From: CBFDBT01 sp965603115
Lineage (GTDB): Bacteria > Pseudomonadota > Alphaproteobacteria > Sphingomonadales > Kordiimonadaceae
Length of the DNA: 24,542 nucleotides
Direction: 5' to 3'
Assembly (NCBI GenBank): GCA_965603115.1
Contig: CBFDBT010000021.1
Span: 1 to 24,542, forward strand
The notes beneath the pieces are model-generated. The model was not told where the DNA came from. It saw only the letters and a program-made list of their open reading frames with translations, and searched no databases. Positions 14,780 to 22,148 of this stretch are shown piece after piece. Made by a program: the position numbers and the translations under genes. How positions within the stretch are numbered: position 1 is the first letter of the stretch; every line of letters starts with the position of its first letter.

Positions 14780-15669
14780 AAAAACTCTCTCTACATTATT
14801 TTAGTGCTGATGCCGAAGAGGCTAATAGACTGGCGGCAGAACTGAGCATCCCGGCCAATCTCATTCAAGTGCATACCTTTCCTGATGGTGAAGGAAAAGT
14901 GCGTGTCACACCTGTTGAAAACACGGCAATCATTTATACCAGTTTGAATAATCCGAATGACAAATTAGTATATCTTGCTTTTGCAGCGAATGCTTTGCGA
15001 GACGGCAAGGCTGACAAGGTTATTCTTGTCGCACCATATTTGTGTTATATGCGGCAAGACAAAGCCTTCAATGCTGGTGAAGCCGTTAGCCAAAAAATCA
15101 TTGGGGAATATTTATCGGTTTATTTTGATCGCATCATAACTGTTGACCCTCACTTGCACCGGATAGACAATCTGCAGGAAGTGTTCCCAGACTGTAGAGT
15201 AGATACATTATCGGCCTCCATGGTCATTGCTGAAACCCTTGGGTCACTTGAAAATCAAAACTCTATCACTTTAGTAGGGCCTGATAGTGAATCAAAACAG
15301 TGGGTATCTGCCATAGCTGACAGAGCAAACCTCTCCTATGTAGTGGGAGAAAAGGTTCGCCGGAATGACCGTGATGTTGGCATCACTTTTCCCGAAAAGG
15401 CAGATATCGTAGGCAAACATGCCATCATTGTTGATGATGTTATATCGAGCGGCACAACTATAATAAAATGCGCTAAACTGCTCCATGAAATTGGTGCCGA
15501 GAGTATAGACGTTTTCGTGACCCATGCTTTATGCAGCGAAGAAGACCTTGAGATGATCATGCTGGCAGGTGTTGATGCTGTCTACTCAACGGACAGCATT
15601 CCACATTCAACAAACTCGATACAGATAGCCTCTTTATTGGCTGGGGCACTACGAGGGGAATTGCTTTGA
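14776..15669 (+). CDS. divergent ribose-phosphate pyrophosphokinase (PRPP synthetase) homologue
   Basis: A 297-residue, cytoplasmic, two-lobed phosphoribosyltransferase-fold protein. It keeps FPDGE at residues 35-39, PYLCYMRQDK at 87-96 (ATP-binding region), HLH at 126-128, VGPD at 167-170 and the PRPP loop VDDVISSGTT at 219-228. Differences from housekeeping Prs are clear: the catalytic flexible loop is GEKVRRNDRDV rather than the usual DKRRP form, and VGPDSESKQW replaces VSPDxGGxxR. A housekeeping prs is expected elsewhere, so this copy may have a special role. Coupled by ATGA to the AMP-phosphorylase-type gene, it may make PRPP from ribose phosphates released from NMPs. That substrate link is inference. 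Confidence 0.85.
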   Translation: MKKLSLHYFSADAEEANRLAAELSIPANLIQVHTFPDGEGKVRVTPVENTAIIYTSLNNPNDKLVYLAFAANALRDGKADKVILVAPYLCYMRQDKAFNAGEAVSQKIIGEYLSVYFDRIITVDPHLHRIDNLQEVFPDCRVDTLSASMVIAETLGSLENQNSITLVGPDSESKQWVSAIADRANLSYVVGEKVRRNDRDVGITFPEKADIVGKHAIIVDDVISSGTTIIKCAKLLHEIGAESIDVFVTHALCSEEDLEMIMLAGVDAVYSTDSIPHSTNSIQIASLLAGALRGELL

Positions 15670-17114
15670 CCGTTAAAGTAAAATTTTGTGGTGCTGCGGG
15701 AACTGTAACAGGTTCATGCTATTGGATTCAGACTGAAGGCAGCCAGTTTCTTGTAGATTGCGGCCTTTTCCAAGGTAATAAAACCCTGAAAGAGTTAAAT
15801 TATAAAGCCTTTCCATTTAACGCTTCAGAAATAGATTTTGTCCTTTTGACACATGCGCATACAGATCACACAGCCTTAGTTCCCAAACTCATAAAAGCTG
15901 GTTTCAAAGGGCATATTTATACCACATCAGCTACACACGCCCTTGCTACCTATATGCTTCCGGACAGTGGGTATATCCAAGAATTTGAAGTTGAAAGGCT
16001 TAATTGGCGAAATAAACAGCGCGGGCGACCAGCAGTTGAACCTATCTATACAAAACATGATGCAGAAAACAGCTTAATGCAATTTCGAGCCGTTGAATAT
16101 AAAGAATGGTTGGATTTAAACGAGAGTGTTCGCGTGCGCTTTTGGAATGCTGGTCATATTTTAGGCTCTGCCTCAATCGAGGTTGAAGTGTTAGATAATG
16201 AAAAATGGATGAGGATGATTTTCTCTGGTGATTTAGGGCCTATGCATAAACTCTTTCATGATACGCCCGATGCCCCTAGTGGCTATGATTATGTATTTTG
16301 TGAGTCCACATATGGCGGACGTATACGCAAAGACGCAACTGTTGAGAAAAGAAGAGAAATCTTAGCCCGTGTGATTAATGACGCCATGAAAGCAGGGGGT
16401 AATTTGGTTATTCCGTCCTTTGCTGTGGAGAGATCGCAGGAATTGTTGCTCGATATAGCCTACCTTTTACGGCATGAAAAAATTCCATGTACATCGGTAT
16501 TTTTAGATTCACCCTTGGCGATAAAAATCACCTCAGTTTTTGCTCAATATGCCTCAGATCTGCAAAATACTGAAGACATGCCCCAACCCTTTGAGCATCC
16601 GCATTTCCACTTCACCGAAACTGTTGAGGAAAGCAAGGCAATAGCCAGGTTTACCGGTGGTGTAATTATAATGGCTGCTAGCGGCATGTGCGATGCGGGC
16701 CGTATTCGTCATCATTTAAAAAATCACCTTTGGGATTCTAATTCTACAATTTTATTGGTCGGCTATCAGGCCGAGGGAACGTTGGGAAGCTTACTCGAAG
16801 CTGGTAAAAAGAGTGTAAAAATTCAAGGCGAGACAATCAATGTTAAAGCCCGCATTCATACACTTGACCTCTATTCAGGCCATGCTGATGGCGATGATCT
16901 AGTTGATTGGGTGAAGTCCAGAAGACCTATCAAAAAATGTGTGTTTTTAACGCATGGCTCTTCAGATGCCTTACATAAAATGCATGAAAGTTTGCTAGAC
17001 GCTGGATTTGAATTAAATGATCTCATCATTCCTGAGCTTGATGATGAATTTATTTTATCCGTCGAAGGCAAAGCCTCTAAGGACACACAATTTCCCGTCG
17101 CTTGGAGCCTATAA
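15666..17114 (+). CDS. MBL-fold beta-CASP metallohydrolase (RNase-like)
   Basis: A 482-residue zinc metallohydrolase of the beta-CASP group, which includes mRNA 3'-end endonucleases and exoribonucleases. The metal motif HAHTDH is at residues 63-68, followed by GHILGSASIEVEV, FSGDLG and CESTYGGR. The beta-CASP insert has PSFAVERSQELL and LDSPLAIKI, and the C-terminal RNA-specificity part has MAASGMCDAGRIRHHL and LTHGSSDALHKM. The TTG start at 15666 overlaps the previous TGA (TTGA) and has GAGGGGAA 5 bases before it. RNA as substrate is the family expectation; there is no KH domain. In this operon it could supply nucleotides to the phosphorylase. Confidence 0.9.
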   Translation: MTVKVKFCGAAGTVTGSCYWIQTEGSQFLVDCGLFQGNKTLKELNYKAFPFNASEIDFVLLTHAHTDHTALVPKLIKAGFKGHIYTTSATHALATYMLPDSGYIQEFEVERLNWRNKQRGRPAVEPIYTKHDAENSLMQFRAVEYKEWLDLNESVRVRFWNAGHILGSASIEVEVLDNEKWMRMIFSGDLGPMHKLFHDTPDAPSGYDYVFCESTYGGRIRKDATVEKRREILARVINDAMKAGGNLVIPSFAVERSQELLLDIAYLLRHEKIPCTSVFLDSPLAIKITSVFAQYASDLQNTEDMPQPFEHPHFHFTETVEESKAIARFTGGVIIMAASGMCDAGRIRHHLKNHLWDSNSTILLVGYQAEGTLGSLLEAGKKSVKIQGETINVKARIHTLDLYSGHADGDDLVDWVKSRRPIKKCVFLTHGSSDALHKMHESLLDAGFELNDLIIPELDDEFILSVEGKASKDTQFPVAWSL

Positions 17115-17266
17115 CTATTGATCGACCTGACTGGCACAATAGACTTGCTCAACTTACTCTTGATATTCGCCAGAACCTAGATGAAGCAGAGAATGATGAA
17201 CAACGAACTCAACTCTTAAAGCAACTTAATAAAGTAATTACCCCAAAAAAGAAAAAGGAGAATTAA
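17102..17266 (+). CDS. small unrecognised ORF between the beta-CASP and uspA genes
   Basis: A 54-codon frame from TTG at 17102 (or 49 codons from ATT at 17117, which has GGAG 8 bases before it) to TAA at 17264. The product contains DRPDWHNRLAQLTLDIRQNL and ends KKKKEN. It is highly charged, predicted helical and free of cysteine. It fills the entire 153-bp gap: its beginning overlaps the beta-CASP stop, and its end contains the AAGGAG ribosome site of uspA. That packing and the clean codon stream suggest a real, coupled gene. There is no ATG, so the start is unsure. I recognise no family. Confidence 0.45.
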   Translation: MEPITIDRPDWHNRLAQLTLDIRQNLDEAENDEQRTQLLKQLNKVITPKKKKEN

Positions 17267-17267
17267 T

Positions 17268-17705
17268 ATGAGTAGATTAGTATATTTAGTAGCTGTTGAT
17301 GGTAGTGAGTGGAGCGAAAGAGCGGCTGAACGTGCGGTTAGCATTGCTAAAAGCACGAAGGCTGAAGTGCATTTTATTTCGGTTATACCTTGGTCTGGCT
17401 ATCAACCGCTCACACTTGAAGAATTGGCGAACAGACCACTTGACAAGAAACTAGAAGAAAAGCGCGTTCACTCAGATGTATTAACACCTTTAAACAAGCG
17501 TTTTGAAGATTCCGGTGTAACAATCGAGAGTGAATTATTTTGGGGAAACCCCAAGGAAGTAATCCACGAGCAAGCAAAAAAGGAACATGTTAACATGATC
17601 TTTGTTGGCCGGAGGGGCCGTTCAAAAGTGATCAACTTAGTGATGGGAAGTGTCGCCGATGCCTTGGCCCATACTGCGGGGGTTCCAATTGTTTTAGTGC
17701 CTTAA
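17268..17705 (+). CDS. universal stress protein, UspA family
   Basis: A 145-residue single Usp domain. It starts LVYLVAVDGSEWSERAAERA and carries the ATP-binding motif G-x2-G-x9-G-S at residues 114-128 (GRRGRSKVINLVMGS), so it is of the nucleotide-binding type. The end, AGVPIVLVP, is canonical. The AAGGAG site is 7 bases from the ATG. Its place in an FNR-type operon matches the known anaerobic or stasis role of many Usp proteins. The partner is unknown. Confidence 0.93.
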   Translation: MSRLVYLVAVDGSEWSERAAERAVSIAKSTKAEVHFISVIPWSGYQPLTLEELANRPLDKKLEEKRVHSDVLTPLNKRFEDSGVTIESELFWGNPKEVIHEQAKKEHVNMIFVGRRGRSKVINLVMGSVADALAHTAGVPIVLVP

Positions 17706-17739
17706 TGATGATCTAGCAAAGTGATGAAAGGATTATGTA

Positions 17740-18192
17740 ATGTTAGGAGATAAGAAAACCACATGGCTACTAGTAGCCGATAGCGCAAAGTTGAAAATCT
17801 ATGAGTGGTCTGACGAGAACAAACATATTCATGAAGTAATCAATCTAGTTGATGAGGATGCACGAACGCCTGATCGAAATTTAAAGGTTGATAGGCCCGG
17901 TCATGGTCACCGTGAAGGTGTAGGCAGTCGTTATGCTATTGATGAAAAGATAAGCTATAAAAAACAAGCGAGCGAGGTGTTTCTTAAGACTGCCGCAATC
18001 GATATAAGCAAAGACGATAGTATGTCAAAATTCGATAAATTAGTTATTATCGCTCAACATGATATATATAAAATACTCATGTCTCATTTTAGCCCTCAAG
18101 CTAAAGACAAAATTGTTTTGCATCACCCTAAAGATCTGACAAACATGCCAATGCAAGACGTAGGGAATTACTATAGTGAGAAGTTGAAATAA
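17740..18192 (+). CDS. host attachment protein / baeRF-like family
   Basis: A 150-residue cytoplasmic protein. TTWLLVADSAKLKIYEW at the start and LVIIAQHDIYKILMSHFSPQAKDKIVLHHPKDLTNMP near the end are the conserved parts of the family annotated as host attachment protein, which is related to the eRF1/Pelota-like archaeo-bacterial release factor fold (baeRF). No GGQ is present, so it is not a peptide release factor. AAAGGA lies 6 bases before the ATG. The name comes from plant-associated bacteria and should not be read as a function here. In this operon a ribosome- or RNA-related stress role is a reasonable guess. Confidence 0.82.
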   Translation: MLGDKKTTWLLVADSAKLKIYEWSDENKHIHEVINLVDEDARTPDRNLKVDRPGHGHREGVGSRYAIDEKISYKKQASEVFLKTAAIDISKDDSMSKFDKLVIIAQHDIYKILMSHFSPQAKDKIVLHHPKDLTNMPMQDVGNYYSEKLK

Positions 18193-18212
18193 CATCATGG
18201 GAATGAAGGTTT

Positions 18213-19172
18213 ATGATTAGCATTCTTATTTTATTGATCGGATTAACTGGTCTGTGGCTAGCAACTGATCGAATAGTCAAAAATGCCACAGCCCTTGCTT
18301 CTCATTACCATCTAAAAGAAACTTTTGTTGGGTTAAGTATTCTAGCTTTTGGAACTGATTTACCAGAACTGGCCGTTATGCTCGACGCTTCTTTATTTCG
18401 AGTGCCTGAGAGTTCAGGTATTGTATTGGGTAGTGCAATAGGTAGTTCTATCGGACAAATCAGCTTTGTTCTAGGCGCAGTCGGCTTTATTGGTGCGCTC
18501 TATTTATCTAAAAAAGATACTTTCTATCATGGGAGTGTCCTCTGTCTTTCCATAGTATTTTTGTTCGCATTTTCATATGACGGTGAAGTTTCCAGGCTAG
18601 AAGGGTGCATTTTATTTCTAGGATATTTTTTGTATATTTGGTGGCTGTTTCGAGAAAGCCGCGACACATATGAAGGGACAGATAGCCCTCTTAAAGTATC
18701 TATTTTTAGAGCATGGATATATATTGCTCTAGGCTTTCTTGTTTTAATTGCAAGTGCAGAATTAGTAGTACAAGGCGCCCTCGCTTTATCGTACAAATTT
18801 GGCCTAAGCTCATCATCTGTTGCTGTGGTTATTATTGGTTTAGGGAGTAGCCTGCCCGAGTTATCACTTTCTGGTATGGCTTTAAAACATAAAAAAACAG
18901 GACTATCTGTCGGCAATATCGTAGGTAGCAACATCCTCGACACCCTTCTCGTCCCGGGATTAGGGGCCATGATAGCAGCTCTCACAGTGGATAAAGCCAT
19001 ACTATGGCTTGATTTACCAACCCTTATGGTCGTCACTTTAATCGCTCTTTATGCTCTTTATACACCGAGCAAAAATATAAGCCGAAAAGGGATGCGTAAG
19101 CATCATGCCATCATTCTTATTTTATTATATGGAATCTTTGTAATGTATCGATTTGGACAAGAGCTTTTTTAG
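18213..19172 (+). CDS. CaCA-family cation (Ca2+ or Na+/H+) antiporter
   Basis: A 319-residue inner-membrane protein with about ten hydrophobic segments in two inverted halves. The alpha-1 repeat has FVGLSILAFGTDLPELAVML followed by GSAIGSSIGQ, and the alpha-2 repeat has GLGSSLPELSLSGMALK followed by VGNIVGSNILD. The two acidic residues in DLPEL and SLPEL are the expected cation ligands. The family exchanges Ca2+ or related cations for Na+ or H+ (YrbG-like). The ion cannot be chosen from sequence. It starts 20 bases after the host-attachment gene and ends 9 bases before the ATPase remnant, so it is in the same operon. Confidence 0.88.
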   Translation: MISILILLIGLTGLWLATDRIVKNATALASHYHLKETFVGLSILAFGTDLPELAVMLDASLFRVPESSGIVLGSAIGSSIGQISFVLGAVGFIGALYLSKKDTFYHGSVLCLSIVFLFAFSYDGEVSRLEGCILFLGYFLYIWWLFRESRDTYEGTDSPLKVSIFRAWIYIALGFLVLIASAELVVQGALALSYKFGLSSSSVAVVIIGLGSSLPELSLSGMALKHKKTGLSVGNIVGSNILDTLLVPGLGAMIAALTVDKAILWLDLPTLMVVTLIALYALYTPSKNISRKGMRKHHAIILILLYGIFVMYRFGQELF

Positions 19173-19181
19173 GAAGATATT

Positions 19182-19943
19182 ATGGACCACAAAGTTGGTT
19201 ATCATGCCATGTCAGAAGAGGTCTTGCTCAAAGCTTTCGGCGTGAACCTTTCTAAGGGACTATCTCAGAATGAGGTGTTAGCTAGACTGAAAAAATTTGG
19301 CCCCAACAAGCTTGGAAAATCTCAACAAAAGTCCTCAATAACCATCTCGTTAGACCAGTGTAAAAGCTTATTAACCGCTCTGCTAGCTGTTGCTGCTCTA
19401 CCTTCATTTGCCTTGGGTGACATATCTGAAGGGGTCGCAATTTTGATTGTGATATCGATTAATATCTCCATAGGCTATTGGGCTGAAAGCAAGGCCCAAC
19501 GATCAATGGCAGCCCTTAGAGAAATGGGGCGCGCAAAAACAAAAGTGCTTCGCGGTGGCAAAGTGTCTACAATACCAGGTACGGGCGTAGTCATGGGACG
19601 CGACCTAGTCCTGATGATTAAAATGGGAATTGCACTTGCCGTTGCAGCCATACCAGAGGGCTTGCCGATTGTCGCAACACTGGCATTTGGTCAATTGTGG
19701 CACGTTTTCAATATGAGAGGTGCGAAAACAACGGTAACTGATAACCAGATTGTGCAAAACCTCTATGTATGGGCTGCTATAGCTTTCTGCACAATATTGA
19801 TTTTAATTTCATTACACTGGCCACCTATTTCCTCTGTTTTAAACATTATATCGCCAGATCAAAAAGGCTGGATAGTTATATTCTGCGCTAGCTTAGTGCC
19901 TCTCATTGTCGGGCAAACTGTCAAAGGAAAATTTACTATGTAA
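19182..19943 (+). CDS. internally deleted P-type cation ATPase, catalytic domains missing (probable pseudogene)
   Basis: A 253-residue frame that is an in-frame collapse of a P2-type (calcium-pump-like) ATPase of about 900 residues. Present are the N-terminal cation-ATPase domain (residues 10-45), TM1-TM2 (58-100), the start of the A domain (AKTKVLRGGKVSTIP, 118-132), the TM4 region with AVAAIPEGLPIVATLA (152-167), and the last TM helices from QLWHVFNMRG (171) to about 250. Missing are TGES, the phosphorylation motif DKTGT, and the whole N and P domains, so ATP-driven transport is impossible. The junctions fall near 19578-19600 and 19680-19691, and neither breaks the frame. AGGAAG precedes the ATG by 6 bases, so it may still be translated. 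Confidence 0.82.
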   Translation: MDHKVGYHAMSEEVLLKAFGVNLSKGLSQNEVLARLKKFGPNKLGKSQQKSSITISLDQCKSLLTALLAVAALPSFALGDISEGVAILIVISINISIGYWAESKAQRSMAALREMGRAKTKVLRGGKVSTIPGTGVVMGRDLVLMIKMGIALAVAAIPEGLPIVATLAFGQLWHVFNMRGAKTTVTDNQIVQNLYVWAAIAFCTILILISLHWPPISSVLNIISPDQKGWIVIFCASLVPLIVGQTVKGKFTM

Positions 19944-20033
19944 TCCACGTGCAGACCTTGGCACATGAGAAATACCCGCCTAGACCAACGTAGTAAAATT
20001 GTATAAACTGCGACTTACTCTGGAAAGGAAGTT

Positions 20034-20099
20034 ATGATCTTACCCAGGGCTATGAAACACGCAACTGACCAAAACTGGTTTGCCGGGCTCCTTACTTAA
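20034..20099 (+). CDS. possible 21-residue leader ORF before the phosphofructokinase
   Basis: ATG at 20034 is preceded by a good GGAAAGGAAG site and opens a 21-codon frame (MILPRAMKHATDQNW followed by FAGLLT) ending at 20099. Its last codons and stop lie in the 5' arm of the stem at 20090-20131. It could be a leader peptide or the remnant of a lost gene. I do not recognise it. Confidence 0.3.
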   Translation: MILPRAMKHATDQNWFAGLLT

Positions 20100-20131
20100 T
20101 ATCTGCTGGCACATGAAGCTCCTTAAGTAGG
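20090..20131 (+). repeat. stem-loop between the ATPase remnant and the phosphofructokinase
   Basis: CCTTACTTAA (20090-20099) can pair with TTAAGTAGG (20123-20131) with one bulge and a 23-base loop. GCTCCTTA is also directly repeated at 20087 and 20118. It is followed by GTGGGTGTTTATT, which is only weakly terminator-like. It may act as an attenuator or an end of the upstream operon. Confidence 0.35.
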
Positions 20132-20180
20132 TGGGTGTTTATTAATCATTTAAACGATACAACACGAATGAGGTGGAAGA

Positions 20181-21341
20181 ATGCGGATTGGAATCTTAAC
20201 GGGTGGCGGTGATGTCCCCGGACTTAATCCTTGTATCAAAGCAGTGGTACGTCAGGCTGATCAATTAGGTTGGGAAGTTGTTGGTTTTCGCCGTGGCTGG
20301 GCTGGCCCTTTGAACTTTAATCCAAATGATGATGAAGTTTCTCGTGAAAAATGGTTGATGCCCCTTAACCCGATAGACGTTCGAGGTATTGACCGTTCGG
20401 GAGGAACCATTCTTCATTCTTCGCGGACTAATCCCGCCAAAGTCAACGCGAATAATATGCCAGAATTTTTGAAAGATCAGTATCCTTTGCCTAAGGCTGA
20501 TAGCCATGCAGACTGCACCCCTCATGTCCTGAAAGTTCTCGATCATCTGAAAATTGATGCCCTCATTCCAATCGGTGGCGATGACACTCTCTCTTACGGT
20601 GCGCGCCTTCACAGGGAAGGTTTCAAGGTTGTTTCTGTCCCCAAGACTATGGACAATGATGTTTTTGGTACTGACTATTGTATCGGCTTTTCCACCGCGG
20701 TTAGTCGTTCTGTTGAATTAATCAATGCCCTGCGCACGCCCACCGGAAGCCATGAGAGAATTGCCGTTATAGAGCTTTTTGGCCGCAATTCTGGTGAAAC
20801 AGCTCTTATAAGTGGCTATTTGGCCGACGCGGATCGCGTGCTTATCTCTGAAGTGCCATTTGATAGTGAGCGCGTTGCTGAATTGATAGTCAAAGATAGG
20901 CATGACAATCCTGCGAATTATGCCATGGTAGTGGTTTCCGAGGGTGCTCAGAGGATAGGTAGTGAAATTATTCAAAGCGGAGAGATGGACGCTTACGGCC
21001 ATCGTAAACTCGGAGGCATTGGTGCAATTGTTAGTGATGACATCAAACGGCTAACGGGTATTGGTGTGGTCGGTCAATCTCTGGGTTACCTCATGCGATC
21101 GGGAGTTCCCGATGCCTTAGATCTTATGGTAGCAAGTTCATTTGGAATAATGGCAGTCCAGCAACTCCAGGAAGGGAAATCAGGCTTGATGATGGCGCTT
21201 GTCGACGGCAACTACACTACTGTTGAAGGTGATATCTGTATCAAGGAGGAAAAACGAGTTGATGTCAAAGCTCTGTATGACACCCAGGGTTATCGTCCGC
21301 GAATTGCAGAGATCAAAAACAAACCGATGTTCATGTATTAA
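20181..21341 (+). CDS. 6-phosphofructokinase, pyrophosphate-type active site
   Basis: A 386-residue PfkA-family enzyme converting fructose-6-phosphate to fructose-1,6-bisphosphate. The N-terminal nucleotide/PPi loop is GILTGGGDVPGLN. The decisive residues are GGDD at 132-135, where ATP enzymes have GGDG, and PKTMDND at 154-160, where ATP enzymes have PGTIDND. Asp and Lys at these positions mark pyrophosphate-dependent enzymes, whose reaction is reversible. FGRNSG, the M/F-G-R substrate motif, follows. It is longer than E. coli PfkA (320 aa), as is usual for this clade. GAGGTGGAAGA precedes the ATG. It is separated from the FNR-driven operon by 237 bases but faces the same way. Confidence 0.9.
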   Translation: MRIGILTGGGDVPGLNPCIKAVVRQADQLGWEVVGFRRGWAGPLNFNPNDDEVSREKWLMPLNPIDVRGIDRSGGTILHSSRTNPAKVNANNMPEFLKDQYPLPKADSHADCTPHVLKVLDHLKIDALIPIGGDDTLSYGARLHREGFKVVSVPKTMDNDVFGTDYCIGFSTAVSRSVELINALRTPTGSHERIAVIELFGRNSGETALISGYLADADRVLISEVPFDSERVAELIVKDRHDNPANYAMVVVSEGAQRIGSEIIQSGEMDAYGHRKLGGIGAIVSDDIKRLTGIGVVGQSLGYLMRSGVPDALDLMVASSFGIMAVQQLQEGKSGLMMALVDGNYTTVEGDICIKEEKRVDVKALYDTQGYRPRIAEIKNKPMFMY

Positions 21342-21635
21342 CTCTGCATTTCAGGTGCTGGCCTAAAAAATATATCAGCCACTAAAACTGGATCAAAACA
21401 TAAAGTGTATAACAGTACGCTTTGGGTCTTTTCTTTTGTGTAAGAAAGTATAAAAACTACTTTTAAGTGCTTTTATTAAATTTATACTAGTAAAAATTAG
21501 CCGAGATATTTTATGCCCTGTAGAATGCATTTGAACTATAAATTAATTAAATATTATCCATTTTGTAATAATGTCACCCACATGATGAAATTAATTAATC
21601 ATGTAAAATCTGAAATATAAAATTAGGGAAAAGCT
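21342..21635 (+). other. 294-bp AT-rich intergenic region
   Basis: No ORF of note. The first part has only weak hairpins. The last 60 bases hold the dyad at 21580-21604. Many AT-rich hexamers make promoter choice unreliable, and I do not place one. Confidence 0.5.
21580..21604. promoter_or_regulatory. 25-bp dyad ACATGAT-N11-ATCATGT
   Basis: Two perfect 7-bp arms with an 11-base AT-rich centre, partly symmetrical itself, end 31 bases before the rhodanese start. The shape suits a dimeric regulator, or the arms could pair in RNA. The regulator is unknown. Confidence 0.45.
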
Positions 21636-22046
21636 ATGAAATATTTAATTAAAGCCACGGTAATATTATTTGTTGGTTTGTTTAGTGTAAGTGCATACGC
21701 TGAGACGTCACCTGAAACTGTAGCAGGGGCAACGACTGTTACACCTCAAGTTGCTAAAACAATGTTTGATGACGGTGCTATTTTTATAGATGTGCGCAGT
21801 CAAACAGATTGGGACGCTGGTCGTATCCCTGATGCAATTCATTTGAATGTAAAAAGTGCTCTGTCAAAAGAGGCATTGCTGGAAGAAGTTTCACTAGAAG
21901 ACCCATTGGTCTTTTATTGTAATGGCCATGCATGTATGCGCTCTTCAAAAGCAGCTGGAATGGCTGTGACATGGGGCTTTAAAAATGTATATTATTTTCG
22001 TGATGGCCTTCCAGCCTGGAAAACAGCCGGCTATCCAGTTGAATAG
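21636..22046 (+). CDS. exported rhodanese-domain protein
   Basis: A 136-residue protein with a signal peptide (MKYLIKATVILFVGLFSVSA, then YA before ETSPE) and one rhodanese domain. FIDVRSQTDWDAGRIPDAIHL is the N-terminal Cdc25/rhodanese signature, and VFYCNGHACMRSSKAA holds the active-site cysteine, C95, with a second cysteine at C100. The longer C-x4-C-M-R-S loop is common in periplasmic rhodaneses. It probably handles sulfane sulfur or a redox partner in the periplasm. AGGGAAAAG precedes the ATG, and a hairpin terminator follows the gene. Confidence 0.93.
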   Translation: MKYLIKATVILFVGLFSVSAYAETSPETVAGATTVTPQVAKTMFDDGAIFIDVRSQTDWDAGRIPDAIHLNVKSALSKEALLEEVSLEDPLVFYCNGHACMRSSKAAGMAVTWGFKNVYYFRDGLPAWKTAGYPVE

Positions 22047-22084
22047 ACCTAGATTGCGATAACGCAGTCAAACATAGAGAAATT

Positions 22085-22115
22085 GGCACGCCCCATATAA
22101 GCTTGGCGTGCCTTT
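22085..22115 (+). terminator. terminator after the rhodanese gene
   Basis: GGCACGCC (22085-22092) and GGCGTGCC (22105-22112) form a perfect 8-bp GC-rich stem with a 12-base loop, followed by TTT. The T-tract is short. It lies 39 bases after the stop and separates the rhodanese from the chemoreceptor gene. Confidence 0.65.
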
Positions 22116-22148
22116 ACCGCAAACCAACTTTATCACAGTGGATATATT

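Noticed and set aside
18527..19036. 169-codon frame on the minus strand
   Set aside because: It is a shadow of the antiporter gene, whose alpha-repeat motifs are unmistakable on the other strand.
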